Origin: Saccopteryx bilineata
Lineage: Eukaryota; Chordata; Mammalia; Chiroptera; Emballonuridae
Length of the DNA: 64,000 nt
Direction of reading: 5' to 3'
NCBI RefSeq assembly: GCF_036850765.1
Contig: NC_089492.1
Coordinates: 286,972,590-287,036,589 of the forward strand
The translations under genes were made by a program, and so were the position numbers. Within the stretch, counting starts at the first letter, position 1. The number at the start of each line of letters is the position of its first letter. The notes beneath the pieces are model-generated. The model made no database searches. It worked only from the letters and a program-made list of their open reading frames with translations, and had not been told where the DNA came from. Below are positions 58,177 through 64,000 of the stretch, piece by piece.

Positions 58177-60035
58177 GGAGCCAGAGAGAGACACCGGAGA
58201 CGCAGGCCACGCAACCTAAAACTCCTGACCTACAGAAGTGGTCGGATTTAGCTTCTGTACCTGACTGACTTGGCCCCGCTGCCACCCACAGCTTTTGGGT
58301 GACAGAGTCCCAGTCACAGTGAATCTATATAACTCTGCCAGTCATGAGTTATTAGGCAAGCACATAAGAGGAAGTTCATTTTGGATATTAGTAAAGTTGG
58401 CAAATTACATGTCTCTGTCATTACGTCCAAAGCCCTTGATGTTCCTCAGAAAAATAGTGTCATTTGTCACTGACACTGCCCACACGTATAAAAAGGCAAA
58501 CCAGGATGGCGATGCTTCATGGTCAGGCTTCCAGGAGCCCGTGAGGCTGTCCCTCTCCTTCCTGAGATGAGAGGGGCCTCCCATTTGTGTCCCATCTCCT
58601 GAGTCCATCCCTAACCCACTGCCTCAGGGCTTCCACTCCTATCCTCCAAGTTTAATCTGAAAAAACGGATCCTCCAGGGCTCTCAGGGGCCAGCCTCCTC
58701 CCCTGCTGGGCTTCTGATTCTCCCACTGGCGACCTTGCCCTCAGCAGCTGGTCTTACATCCAGTTTTGCTCAATAAGCTTGGATGCACCCTCACCCACGC
58801 ATTTGGCATGGATGCCTGGGTGACGTGTAAGAAGGCTTTACAAACAAAACATACCTAAAAATAAATTAAGTGCTTTCCAACTCATTTTTCCTTATCTAAA
58901 ATGTGACTGAACTCTGTCCAAAGTGCTATGTGTTGTGGTTATTCAGAGCATTTCCACTTACTCTATCTTTTTCTAACATTTCCCAGCCAAGCAATAACAC
59001 CGATAAATAGCCATGCCTTTTTTAAAAAAAGTTTTTTATTTATTCACTTTTAGAGAGGAGAGACAGAGAGAGAAGGAGGGAAAAGCAGAAAGCATCAACT
59101 CCCATATATGCCTTAACCAGGCAAACCTAGGGTTTTGAAACGGCGACCTCAAGTGTTCCTATCAGGTGTAGTTAAATTCAACCATCATTCACTGAACATC
59201 TCTTTTAAAGCACAAGGGCCCGAGATATTGTCAAGAGTTCTTCTGAATTTCTGACTTTGCCTTAAGCATAGATACCAAAAGTCAGATTCAATTTGTGAAT
59301 ACTTAACTACTTCATAAGCGAATGAGACATTTTTAATGCAGTAAAAATAATAAATTAGGCAGGTAGTCTAGGAATGAAACAAAAATGTTACAAATCATTT
59401 TACTAAATGTATATTGAAACTTTTCTATAAGTGTAGAATTATTTCCAAATAAAAATTAAAACATTTTGTTTCCTGATTACTTCCTCTCAAAATATTTAAA
59501 ACCCTTCTTGTGTGAAACTTAAAATTTTTAATTCCATTCTACCATCCCGTAGCTTCCTGCTAGCCCTCAAAAGAGTTTGGGCGGTAACACTCTGATACAA
59601 CAATTCAAGTAGGAGTTCTTGGTTTGCGTTGTTAGGCTTGCCTAACTGTCCCTGGATGGTGACGACATGCACACTGGGTGCCTGCTGCCAAGGGAGCGAG
59701 GTCAGAGTTCAAAGGTATTGGTACAGAAACCTAATTCTTCAGTTTGGACAAAGGCTGTGCAAACAGAACATCCCATCCAATGGGCTTAATAAACGTTCTG
59801 TATTGAGAGTGGGGGCGGGGGTGTGGCAGGGGCCCAGAAGGGAGACTGAACTTACTTCAGAACCTGTAAAAGTCCAGGTGTCACTGATGTTGGTCTCACC
59901 ATGCCAGCTCCACTAATGGTCCCCAGATGAACCTGAGGATAATAGACCGTCCGGAGAGCCAATCTCGAAGACTGCAGCCTCGTCTTAATGACTTCTAGTG
60001 GACAAGTGAAAATAGCACCAACCGTGCCCCCACAC
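40025..60035 (-). CDS. SLC25A33: SLC25A33 (PNC1) mitochondrial pyrimidine nucleotide carrier, exons 2-7 (5' end off window)
   Basis: Inner mitochondrial membrane carrier that moves pyrimidine nucleotides, mainly UTP, into the matrix in exchange for other nucleotides, supporting mtDNA and RNA synthesis (family knowledge). Minus-strand exons: 60035-59856, 50913-50836, 46742-46642, 45053-44987, 41672-41392, 40227-40025. They total 910 nt in one frame, giving 302 residues from about residue 20 to the stop; this equals the corresponding part of remembered human SLC25A33 (321). The three carrier-repeat signatures are visible: [10 protein letters not shown] (exon 2), [10 protein letters not shown] (exon 5) and [10 protein letters not shown] (exon 6/7 junction). 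Trp in place of the acidic residue in the second signature is characteristic of the nucleotide-carrier branch. Exon 1 (about 19 codons) is not in the window. SLC25A36 is the nearest paralogue; the sequence fits SLC25A33 better, as does the TMEM201 linkage. Confidence 0.96.
41392..41672 (-). CDS. SLC25A33: SLC25A33 coding exon 6
   Basis: Begins [14 protein letters not shown], continues through the repeat 2/3 junction and ends CIAYPH plus a split Glu codon. Acceptor TTTTCCAG, donor GTACGT. Confidence 0.95.
41885..42226 (+). repeat. Type B SINE
   Basis: GCCTGACTGGACGGTGGCGC head to a poly(A) tail of about 24 nt. AC(A/G)TTCAC direct repeats flank it. SLC25A33 intron 5. Confidence 0.88.
42486..42664 (+). 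mobile_element. 5'-truncated LINE-1 3' end
   Basis: A bat-type L1 3' UTR sequence ending GTACCCTGATTTATCAATG, CATTAAATTTAATAAATAAA and an A tail. The perfect 14-bp target duplication is AGAAAATGCTTAAG (42472-42485 and 42665-42678). Confidence 0.85.
42733..43057 (-). repeat. Type B SINE
   Basis: T tract then GA-rich body, head complement CCACCACCTGGTCAGGC. SLC25A33 intron 5. Confidence 0.88.
43343..43505 (-). repeat. MER20-like hAT-Charlie fragment
   Basis: CAGGGCTTCTCAGCCTGGGG and GGGGGCTGTCCTATGCACTG are MER20-like. Recognised by eye. Confidence 0.55.
43510..43760. repeat. L2-like fragment
   Basis: Sequence such as CTCCTGCCTATCTTTCCAC and TCCCTCTGCCTGCAGCCCT resembles the L2 3' region. 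Low certainty. Confidence 0.4.
44477..44800 (-). repeat. Type B SINE
   Basis: T tract to head complement GCACCACCGCCTGGTCAGGC, 187 bp from SLC25A33 exon 5. Confidence 0.88.
44987..45053 (-). CDS. SLC25A33: SLC25A33 coding exon 5
   Basis: A 67-nt exon encoding [20 protein letters not shown], which holds the second carrier signature. It is too short to stand out as an ORF. Acceptor TTCTTCCAG with a long pyrimidine tract, donor GTAAGT. Confidence 0.94.
46642..46742 (-). CDS. SLC25A33: SLC25A33 coding exon 4
   Basis: Encodes [33 protein letters not shown], the start of carrier repeat 2. Acceptor CTGACAG, donor GTAGGT. Confidence 0.95.
47080..47425 (+). repeat. Tandem pair of type C SINEs
   Basis: Two C-type heads at 47080 and 47249. 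The first copy ends without a poly(A). One pair of GTGTAATATTT repeats flanks the pair (just before 47080 and from about 47426), suggesting insertion as a dimer or of one copy into the tail of the other. SLC25A33 intron 3. Confidence 0.82.
47786..47941 (-). repeat. Type D SINE
   Basis: Ends in head complement ACTGAACTATCTGACCAGGG, with T-rich start and GA-rich body. Confidence 0.7.
48177..48467 (-). repeat. Type B SINE
   Basis: GT run, GA-rich body, head complement CCACCACCTGGTCAGGC. CTAGTACTT(T/C)CTATTT repeats flank it. Confidence 0.85.
48555..48914 (+). repeat. Type A SINE, diverged
   Basis: GGCCTGGGCCAGTTGGCTCA-like head. AATCTGCATTAATGG flanks both sides. Confidence 0.85.
49035..49410 (-). 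repeat. Type A SINE
   Basis: TTTTCTGAAGCTGGAAACAG to head complement AACCGGCCAGGGCC. CACTCCCTTTT repeats flank it. Confidence 0.9.
49445..49634 (-). repeat. Type C SINE
   Basis: T tract to head complement GCCACCACAGGTCAGGC. ACATTCTCATTTTT repeats flank it. Confidence 0.88.
49748..49895 (-). repeat. Type D SINE
   Basis: Ends in head complement CGCGCTATCTGGCCAGG, with GA-rich body. Confidence 0.7.
50008..50210. repeat. hAT-Charlie-like MER element
   Basis: CAGCACTGCCCAACAGAAC at one end, GTCTGGACAGTGTAG at the other, and the internal AAATGTGGCTAGTGAGACC typical of old non-autonomous hATs. Confidence 0.6.
50280..50402. repeat. MER5A-like fragment
   Basis: Contains TCTATTTCTAATAAACTCCC and GAGGTCTGGGGCATGGTCCC, as in MER5A. 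SLC25A33 intron 3. Confidence 0.6.
50836..50913 (-). CDS. SLC25A33: SLC25A33 coding exon 3
   Basis: A 78-nt exon encoding [20 protein letters not shown] and GVAPS, the end of the first carrier repeat. Acceptor CACTCAG, donor GTAAGC. Split codons at both ends fit exons 2 and 4. Confidence 0.95.
51455..51720 (+). repeat. Ancient L1 fragment
   Basis: Sequences such as TTATTGTGGTAACATATAG, CATCATCTCCAGAACTTTTT and CCTGGCAGCCACCATTTTTT match the old mammalian L1M 3' region. SLC25A33 intron 2. Confidence 0.7.
52055..52365 (+). repeat. Ancient L1 3' end
   Basis: ATGGAATGTTACTCAACGAT, ATTGTATGACTTCATTTGTA and GTAAATTACATCTTAATTAG are L1ME-like. Confidence 0.7.
53039..53446 (-). repeat. Type A SINE, first of tandem pair
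   Basis: T/C-rich start, head complement CCAACTGGCCAGGGC. A short internal duplication of CCCACCAGGGGGCGA is present near 53140-53175. SLC25A33 intron 2. Confidence 0.9.
53461..53851 (-). repeat. Type A SINE, second of tandem pair
   Basis: Same family and orientation, separated from the first only by a copy of the target sequence ACGACTGAGGTTTT (53447-53460). Confidence 0.9.
54398..54746 (-). repeat. Type B-related SINE with internal hairpin
   Basis: T/A-rich tail on the left, head complement near 54746, flanked by CTTCACTAGTTT repeats. It contains a perfect 15-bp inverted repeat at 54501-54515 and 54524-54538. Confidence 0.8.
55046..55185 (+). repeat. Type D SINE
   Basis: GCTCTGGCTGGATAGCTCAG head and 'gggtttgatccctggacagg' B-box region, ending AATCAATAAAATAAACATT. 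Confidence 0.75.
55780..56110. repeat. Ancient LINE-like fragment
   Basis: TCATTCGTTCATTCTGTTTG through ATCAAAGCAAAGCGGAGTCC to GGGGACAGGGAGAGAAAACA resembles an L2-like 3' consensus. Type uncertain. Confidence 0.4.
56808..57003 (+). repeat. Type C SINE, diverged
   Basis: GCCTGATCTGTGATGGCGC head, lacking part of the B-box region, with AATCAATAAATAAAATCTAA tail. Confidence 0.8.
57132..57463 (+). repeat. Type A SINE, diverged
   Basis: GGCCACTGGCTGGCTGGCTC head. GCCATTTT flanks both sides. Confidence 0.85.
57578..57646. repeat. (TA)n/(TG)n/(ATT)n microsatellite
   Basis: Mixed TA, TG and ATT units at the tail side of the following SINE. Confidence 0.85.
57648..57910 (-). repeat. Type B-related SINE, older
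   Basis: GAGAAGCATCAACTCATGGT body and head complement CCACTGCACCACCAGAGGTC. Confidence 0.75.
58116..58172. repeat. (GA)n(TG)n compound microsatellite
   Basis: About 12 GA units followed by about 15 GT units. Likely polymorphic. Confidence 0.95.
59022..59158 (-). repeat. Type C SINE, 5'-truncated
   Basis: T-rich start and GA-rich body, ending inside the head region. Confidence 0.75.
59856..60035 (-). CDS. SLC25A33: SLC25A33 coding exon 2
   Basis: Encodes [20 protein letters not shown] and following, the first carrier signature, through to TPGLLQVL plus a split Lys codon. Acceptor CTCGCAG, donor GTAAGT. Confidence 0.95.
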
Positions 60036-60088
60036 CTGCGAGAAGAGAAATCACGACAGGATCAGAAAAGCCATGCCATACCCTACAC

Positions 60089-60452
60089 CAGGGGTCCCCA
60101 AACTACGGCCCGCGGGCTGCATGCGGCCCCCTGAGGCCATTTATCCGGCCCCAACCGCACTTCCGGAAGGGGCACCTCTTTCATTGGTGGTCAGTGAGAG
60201 GAACACATTGACCATCTCATTAGCCAAAAGCAGGCCCGTAGTTCCCATTGAAATACTGGTCAGTTTGTTGATTTAAATTTACTTGTTCTTTATTTTAAAT
60301 ATTGTATTTGTTCTCATTTTGTTTTTTTACTTTAAAATAAGATATGTGCAGTGTGCATAGGGATTTGTTCATAGTTTTTTTTATAGTCTGGCCCTCCAAC
60401 GGTCTGAGGGACAGTGAACTGGCCCCCTGTGTAAAAAGTTTGGGGACCCCTG
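60089..60452. mobile_element. Non-autonomous hAT transposon (element H1)
   Basis: Terminal inverted repeats CAGGGGTCCCCAAACT and AGTTTGGGGACCCCTG. The 8-bp target duplication is CCCTACAC (60081-60088 and 60453-60460). SLC25A33 intron 1. Confidence 0.93.
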
Positions 60453-60460
60453 CCCTACAC

Positions 60461-61278
60461 CAATGGTTCTCAAACTTTTTGAAGTCGGGGCACATTTAAA
60501 ATCCTACAAATAATTGTAGGTGCACTCTATACAAATTTCTGAGAAATGTTATAATAATTAAGTCAAATATTAAAGAAAAAAAAACTCCAAGTGTGCTTTT
60601 ATGGTAATTAAATGAAATAAATATGACAAAATTACATTTATTCTGACATTAGAAAACATTTTTGTTACATTTTTTGTTACGCTTTTTAGAATTTGTAAAA
60701 AAAAGAGGGGTTAAAGAATAAAAAAACGACAAAAAAGTTATCTTTTTATATATATAGATACATTCTTAGTAAGATTTAGTAAATTTGGCAGGTCCCTGTG
60801 CAAATATATTAAGTTTTTAATTCTTGTGTTTATGAGAAACATGAGCCTGATGTGTCCTAGCGATTTCTTCAATGTTTGGGCATATATTTGAAAGGCAAAC
60901 TCTCATTTCCTCATCAATATATTGAAGAATTCCTCTCTTTTTACTCTTAATTGTGTTGAGTGCAGAAAACCCCCACCATACATACCATCTTAACTTTATA
61001 CCAAAGGATAGAAGAAACTTGCCTCCAGTCTTTCCGGGGAACATGGGGGGTAGTGTAAACACCACAGCTTAACAGCCTTTTGCAACTTAATCAGGCAAGT
61101 GAGGTGGGGGGTTGTGCAGACTGTCAGCTTACAGCCAATTCCCCACACCTTTGTCCCCCAAATATCTAAACTCTAAAAACCCTGTTGGTTTTTTGGTCCC
61201 CAACAGGCACATATTTCTCTGGAATACCATAGGGCGCACCTGGAAATCTTCTAGGGCGCACACTTTTGAGAACCACTG
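60461..61278 (-). mobile_element. hAT transposon with transposase remnant (element H2)
   Basis: Terminal repeats CAATGGTTCTCAAACTTTT and a right end ACTTTTGAGAACCACTG. The 8-bp duplication CCCTACAC lies at 60453-60460 and 61279-61286. The minus strand encodes the C-terminal part of a hAT transposase (see 60817-61065). Confidence 0.9.
60817..61065 (-). pseudogene. hAT transposase C-terminal remnant
   Basis: An 82-codon open stretch with FSALNTIKSKKR and DEEMRVCLSNICPNIEEIA, resembling the end of the dimerisation region of hAT transposases of the ZBED/SCAND3-like type. Most of the transposase is missing, so the element is not autonomous. Confidence 0.8.
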
Positions 61279-61310
61279 CCCTACACAAACGAAACATGAG
61301 GTTTAACTTC

Positions 61311-61408
61311 TTTTTTTTTTTTTTTAATTTTTATTTATTTATTTTTATTTATTTATTTTTTATTTATTTATTCATTTTAGAGAGGAGAGAGAGAGAGAGT
61401 GAGAGAGA

Positions 61409-61451
<43 letters not shown>

Positions 61452-61576
61452 GGGGGGAGGAGCTGGAAGCATCAACTCCCATATGTGCCTTGACCAGGCA
61501 AGCCCAGGGTTCCGAACCAGCGACCTCAGCATTTCCAGGTTGACGCTTTTATCCACTGCGCCACCACAGGTCAAGC
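61311..61576 (-). repeat. Type C SINE
   Basis: T/A-rich start, (GA)n run at about 61380-61450, head complement CCACCACAGGTCAAGC. TTAACTTCTTTTT repeats flank it. Confidence 0.9.
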
Positions 61577-62214
61577 CTTAACTTCTTTTTATTGAAATAT
61601 AAGAGGACCTATGTTCATTTCACAATCAGAACATATGGGGAAGTAAAAGAAAATTCTAGCTGAAATCCCAGCAGCGAAAGAGATAAATATTACTAACATG
61701 TCAGCACGTAGGGCTTTTCCTGCCTGGCTTTAGATCTCACCTCTCACCCCCAGTTCTCTAGACACTGTGAATGTCAACATACGCACTTACATCGTCGGTG
61801 ATAGTTGTATATACTATGTCCTCTCCTGCAGCAATGTGTAATATTTTAACCAACTTCCTACTGTTAGACATTCATATCATTTCCAACTTCACTACCATGT
61901 TGCAATGAATTCTAGAAAAATGCATCATTTCACTCTCAAACAAAACAGTTATTCAGGTCATGCTACTATTTGAAAACCAATGTTTACTACCACAGACTTT
62001 ATTAAAATCTAATTAACTTGGACTCCACTGAAAGTTTAGCTAAAGCTTACCTTAAATGACAAAGTCCTTGTGTTTCCCTCCTGAGGTCAGAACTAAGCAT
62101 TTCATCCTGTGTTTTTATAGTTACACTGTCTTTCCAACTTAGGATCCCCTTTACACTCTTTTCATATCAAAATATTACCTGGTGTTAATTAACAATGTCA
62201 CGTACTATCTAAAG

Positions 62215-62511
62215 CAGTGGTCCCCAACCCCCGGGCCGCGGACCAGTACCGGTCCGTGGGCCATTTGGTACCAGTCCGCAGAGAAAGAATAAATAACTTA
62301 CATTATTTCTGTTTTATTTATATTTAAGTCTGAACAATGTTTTATTTTAAAAAAATGACCAGATTCCCTCTGTTACATCCGTCTAAGACTCACTCTTGAC
62401 GCTTGTCTCAGTCACATGATACATTTATCTGTCCCATCCTAAAGGCCGGTCCGTGAAAATATTTTCTGACATTAAACCGGTGCGTGGCCCAAAAAAGGTT
62501 GGGGACCACTG
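62215..62511. mobile_element. Non-autonomous hAT transposon (element H3)
   Basis: Terminal inverted repeats CAGTGGTCCCCAACC and GGTTGGGGACCACTG. The perfect 8-bp duplication ATCTAAAG lies at 62207-62214 and 62512-62519. SLC25A33 intron 1. Confidence 0.93.
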
Positions 62512-62556
62512 ATCTAAAGCCATCCCTCACCATCAGCAATGCAGGTGCAGCTCTGT

Positions 62557-62737
62557 TTTTGTTTTGTTTTGTTTTTATTTTATTTATTCATTTCAGAGGA
62601 GAGAGAGAGAGAAGGTAGGGAGGAGCAGGAAGCATCAACTCCCATATGTGCCTTGACCAGGCAAGCCCAGGGTTTCAAACCAGCGACCTCAGCGTTCCAG
62701 GTCAAGGTTTTATCCACTGCGCCACCACAGGTCAGGC
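62557..62737 (-). repeat. Type C SINE
   Basis: (TTTTG)n start to head complement GCCACCACAGGTCAGGC. GCAGGTGCAGCTCT repeats flank it. Confidence 0.9.
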
Positions 62738-62881
62738 AGCAGGTGCAGCTCTTTGGAAAACAACATAGGCTCAGCACTGGTGCCTTACCCATCTCCGTAA
62801 CCCCGGCCTCAGGACTCCCAAGTTCATAAACAGTATTTTATAAGCCAAGGAAGTTTCAAGGAGAGTGTTTTTTAAAAATTT

Positions 62882-63275
62882 TTTTTTTTTGTATTTTTCT
62901 GAAGCTGGAAACGGGGAGAGACAGTCAGACAGACTCCCGCATGCGCCTGACCGGGATCCACCCGGCACGCCCACCAGGGGCTACGCTCTGCCCACCAGGG
63001 GGTGATGCTCTGCCCCTCCGGGGGCGTTGCTCTGCCGCGACCAGAGCCACTCTAGCGCCTGGGGCAGAGGCCAAGGGGCCATCCCCAGCGCCCGGGCCAT
63101 CTTTGCTCCAATGGAGCCTTGGCTGCAGGAGGGGAAGAGAGAGACAGAGAGGAAGGAGGGGGTGGGGGGTGGAGAAGCAAATGGGCACTTCTCCTATGTG
63201 CCCTGGCCGGGAATTGAACCCGGGTCCCCCGCACGCCAGGCCGACGCTCTACCGCTGAGCCAACTGGCCAGGGCC
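62882..63275 (-). repeat. Type A SINE
   Basis: TTTTTCTGAAGCTGGAAACG to head complement CAACTGGCCAGGGCC, with the internal CCCACCAGGGG motif doubled. Confidence 0.9.
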
Positions 63276-63289
63276 GTCTTTTTAAATTT

Positions 63290-63356
63290 TTTAAAGTTGA
63301 TTTTAGAGTGAGAAGGAGGGAGGGAGGGAGGGAGGGAGAGAAGGAGGGAGGGAGAC

Positions 63357-63391
<35 letters not shown>

Positions 63392-63521
63392 TATCAATTT
63401 GTTGTTCCATTTATTTATACCTTCACTGGTAGATTCTCATAGGTGCCCTGACCAGGGATTAAACCAGCAACCTTGGCATGTCGGGACGATGCTCTAACTA
63501 ACTGAGCTACATGACCAGGGC
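63290..63521 (-). repeat. Type D SINE with (GGGA)n and (GA)n expansions
   Basis: Simple-repeat expansions at about 63313-63352 and 63363-63392. Head complement ACTGAGCTACATGACCAGGG. Confidence 0.75.
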
Positions 63522-63849
63522 TTCAAGGACAGTGTCATTTAAGGGATCTAAATGTTTGAAGATAGTACTTACTGTCTGCCTGCTACAGGTGGCTATTCCA
63601 GAAGCACTCAGCTAGGGTACAGTTGTACCGGGCACACAACAGGTGGCTCACTAAAATGACACAGCACCAGCATCTCTGACTGGGAAAAGCAAGGACAGGA
63701 GGCGGGAAAGCCAGCCCTGGCTCACCGAATACTAAGGTCCCTTCCTTAGTATTGGTGCCAGAGATGCGGAAGCAAGCCCAGCACCTAGCGCAGAGCCTGA
63801 GGAAGGAATGGAGTGGAACCCTGTGCAGCATTTTAAAATCAGGAGCCTA

Positions 63850-64000
63850 GCCTGACCAGGTGGTGGCGCAGTGGATAGAGTGTCGGACTAGGATGTGGAG
63901 GACCCAGGTTCGAGACCCCGAGGTCGCCAGCTTGAGCGTGGGCTCATCTGGTTTGAGCAAAAGCTCACCAGCTTGGACCCAAGTTCGCTGGCTCGAGCAA
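63850..64000 (+). repeat. Type B SINE, cut by window end
   Basis: GCCTGACCAGGTGGTGGCGC head and body up to the window end. Confidence 0.9.

Noticed and set aside
61380..61455. (GA)n tract as a regulatory GAGA element
   Set aside because: It is the simple-repeat expansion inside a type C SINE and is seen in many copies.
1..64000. CRISPR array, operon, phage or other prokaryotic system
   Set aside because: No regularly spaced repeats with unique spacers and no bacterial gene layout. The window is vertebrate genomic DNA.

Overview
This is nuclear DNA from a mammal, most likely a bat. It contains spliced genes with GT-AG introns, a CpG-rich promoter, MIR, L2 and L1 relics, and a very high density of tRNA-derived SINEs. 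The three main SINE head types begin CCCTGGCCGGTTGGCTCAGC (called type A here), GCCTGACCAGGTGGTGGCGC (type B) and GCCTGACCTGTGGTGGCGC (type C). An older tRNA-like type is called D. These SINEs, together with short hAT transposons bearing 8-bp target duplications, fit Chiroptera. From memory the type B and C heads suggest an emballonurid-like lineage, but that family assignment is weak.

The window holds two genes, both on the minus strand. TMEM201 (SAMP1/NET5, an inner nuclear membrane protein) is complete: 11 coding exons between 13445 and 36675 join in frame to 669 residues. SLC25A33 (PNC1, a mitochondrial pyrimidine nucleotide carrier) is represented by its last six coding exons, 40025 to 60035, which give 302 residues. 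Its first coding exon lies beyond base 64000. The order and orientation match human 1p36.22 (SLC25A33 - TMEM201 - PIK3CD), so PIK3CD should lie off the left end.

Layout: 1-11750 is intergenic and dominated by repeats, including four same-strand solo LTRs of one family, each with its own 5-bp target duplication, plus a GC-rich patch near 2.5-3.0 kb. 11751-13444 is the probable TMEM201 3' UTR. 13445-36675 is TMEM201, with SINE clusters in introns 7 and 9. 36390-37000 is its CpG-island promoter. 37000-40000 is the spacer and the SLC25A33 3' end. 40025-64000 is SLC25A33, whose introns carry SINEs, L1, MER-type elements and hAT transposons.

I found no undescribed multi-gene system. The unusual items are structural: a 5S rRNA retrocopy nested in a SINE inside a SINE, two hAT elements that share one target site, a tandem pair of SINEs at one target site, a perfect 15-bp hairpin in a SINE, inverted SINE pairs in TMEM201 intron 7, and a short non-repeat-like duplication inside SLC25A33 intron 3. 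Intron and exon boundaries were assigned by eye from reading frame, splice dinucleotides and remembered human protein sequences. No alignment was run.
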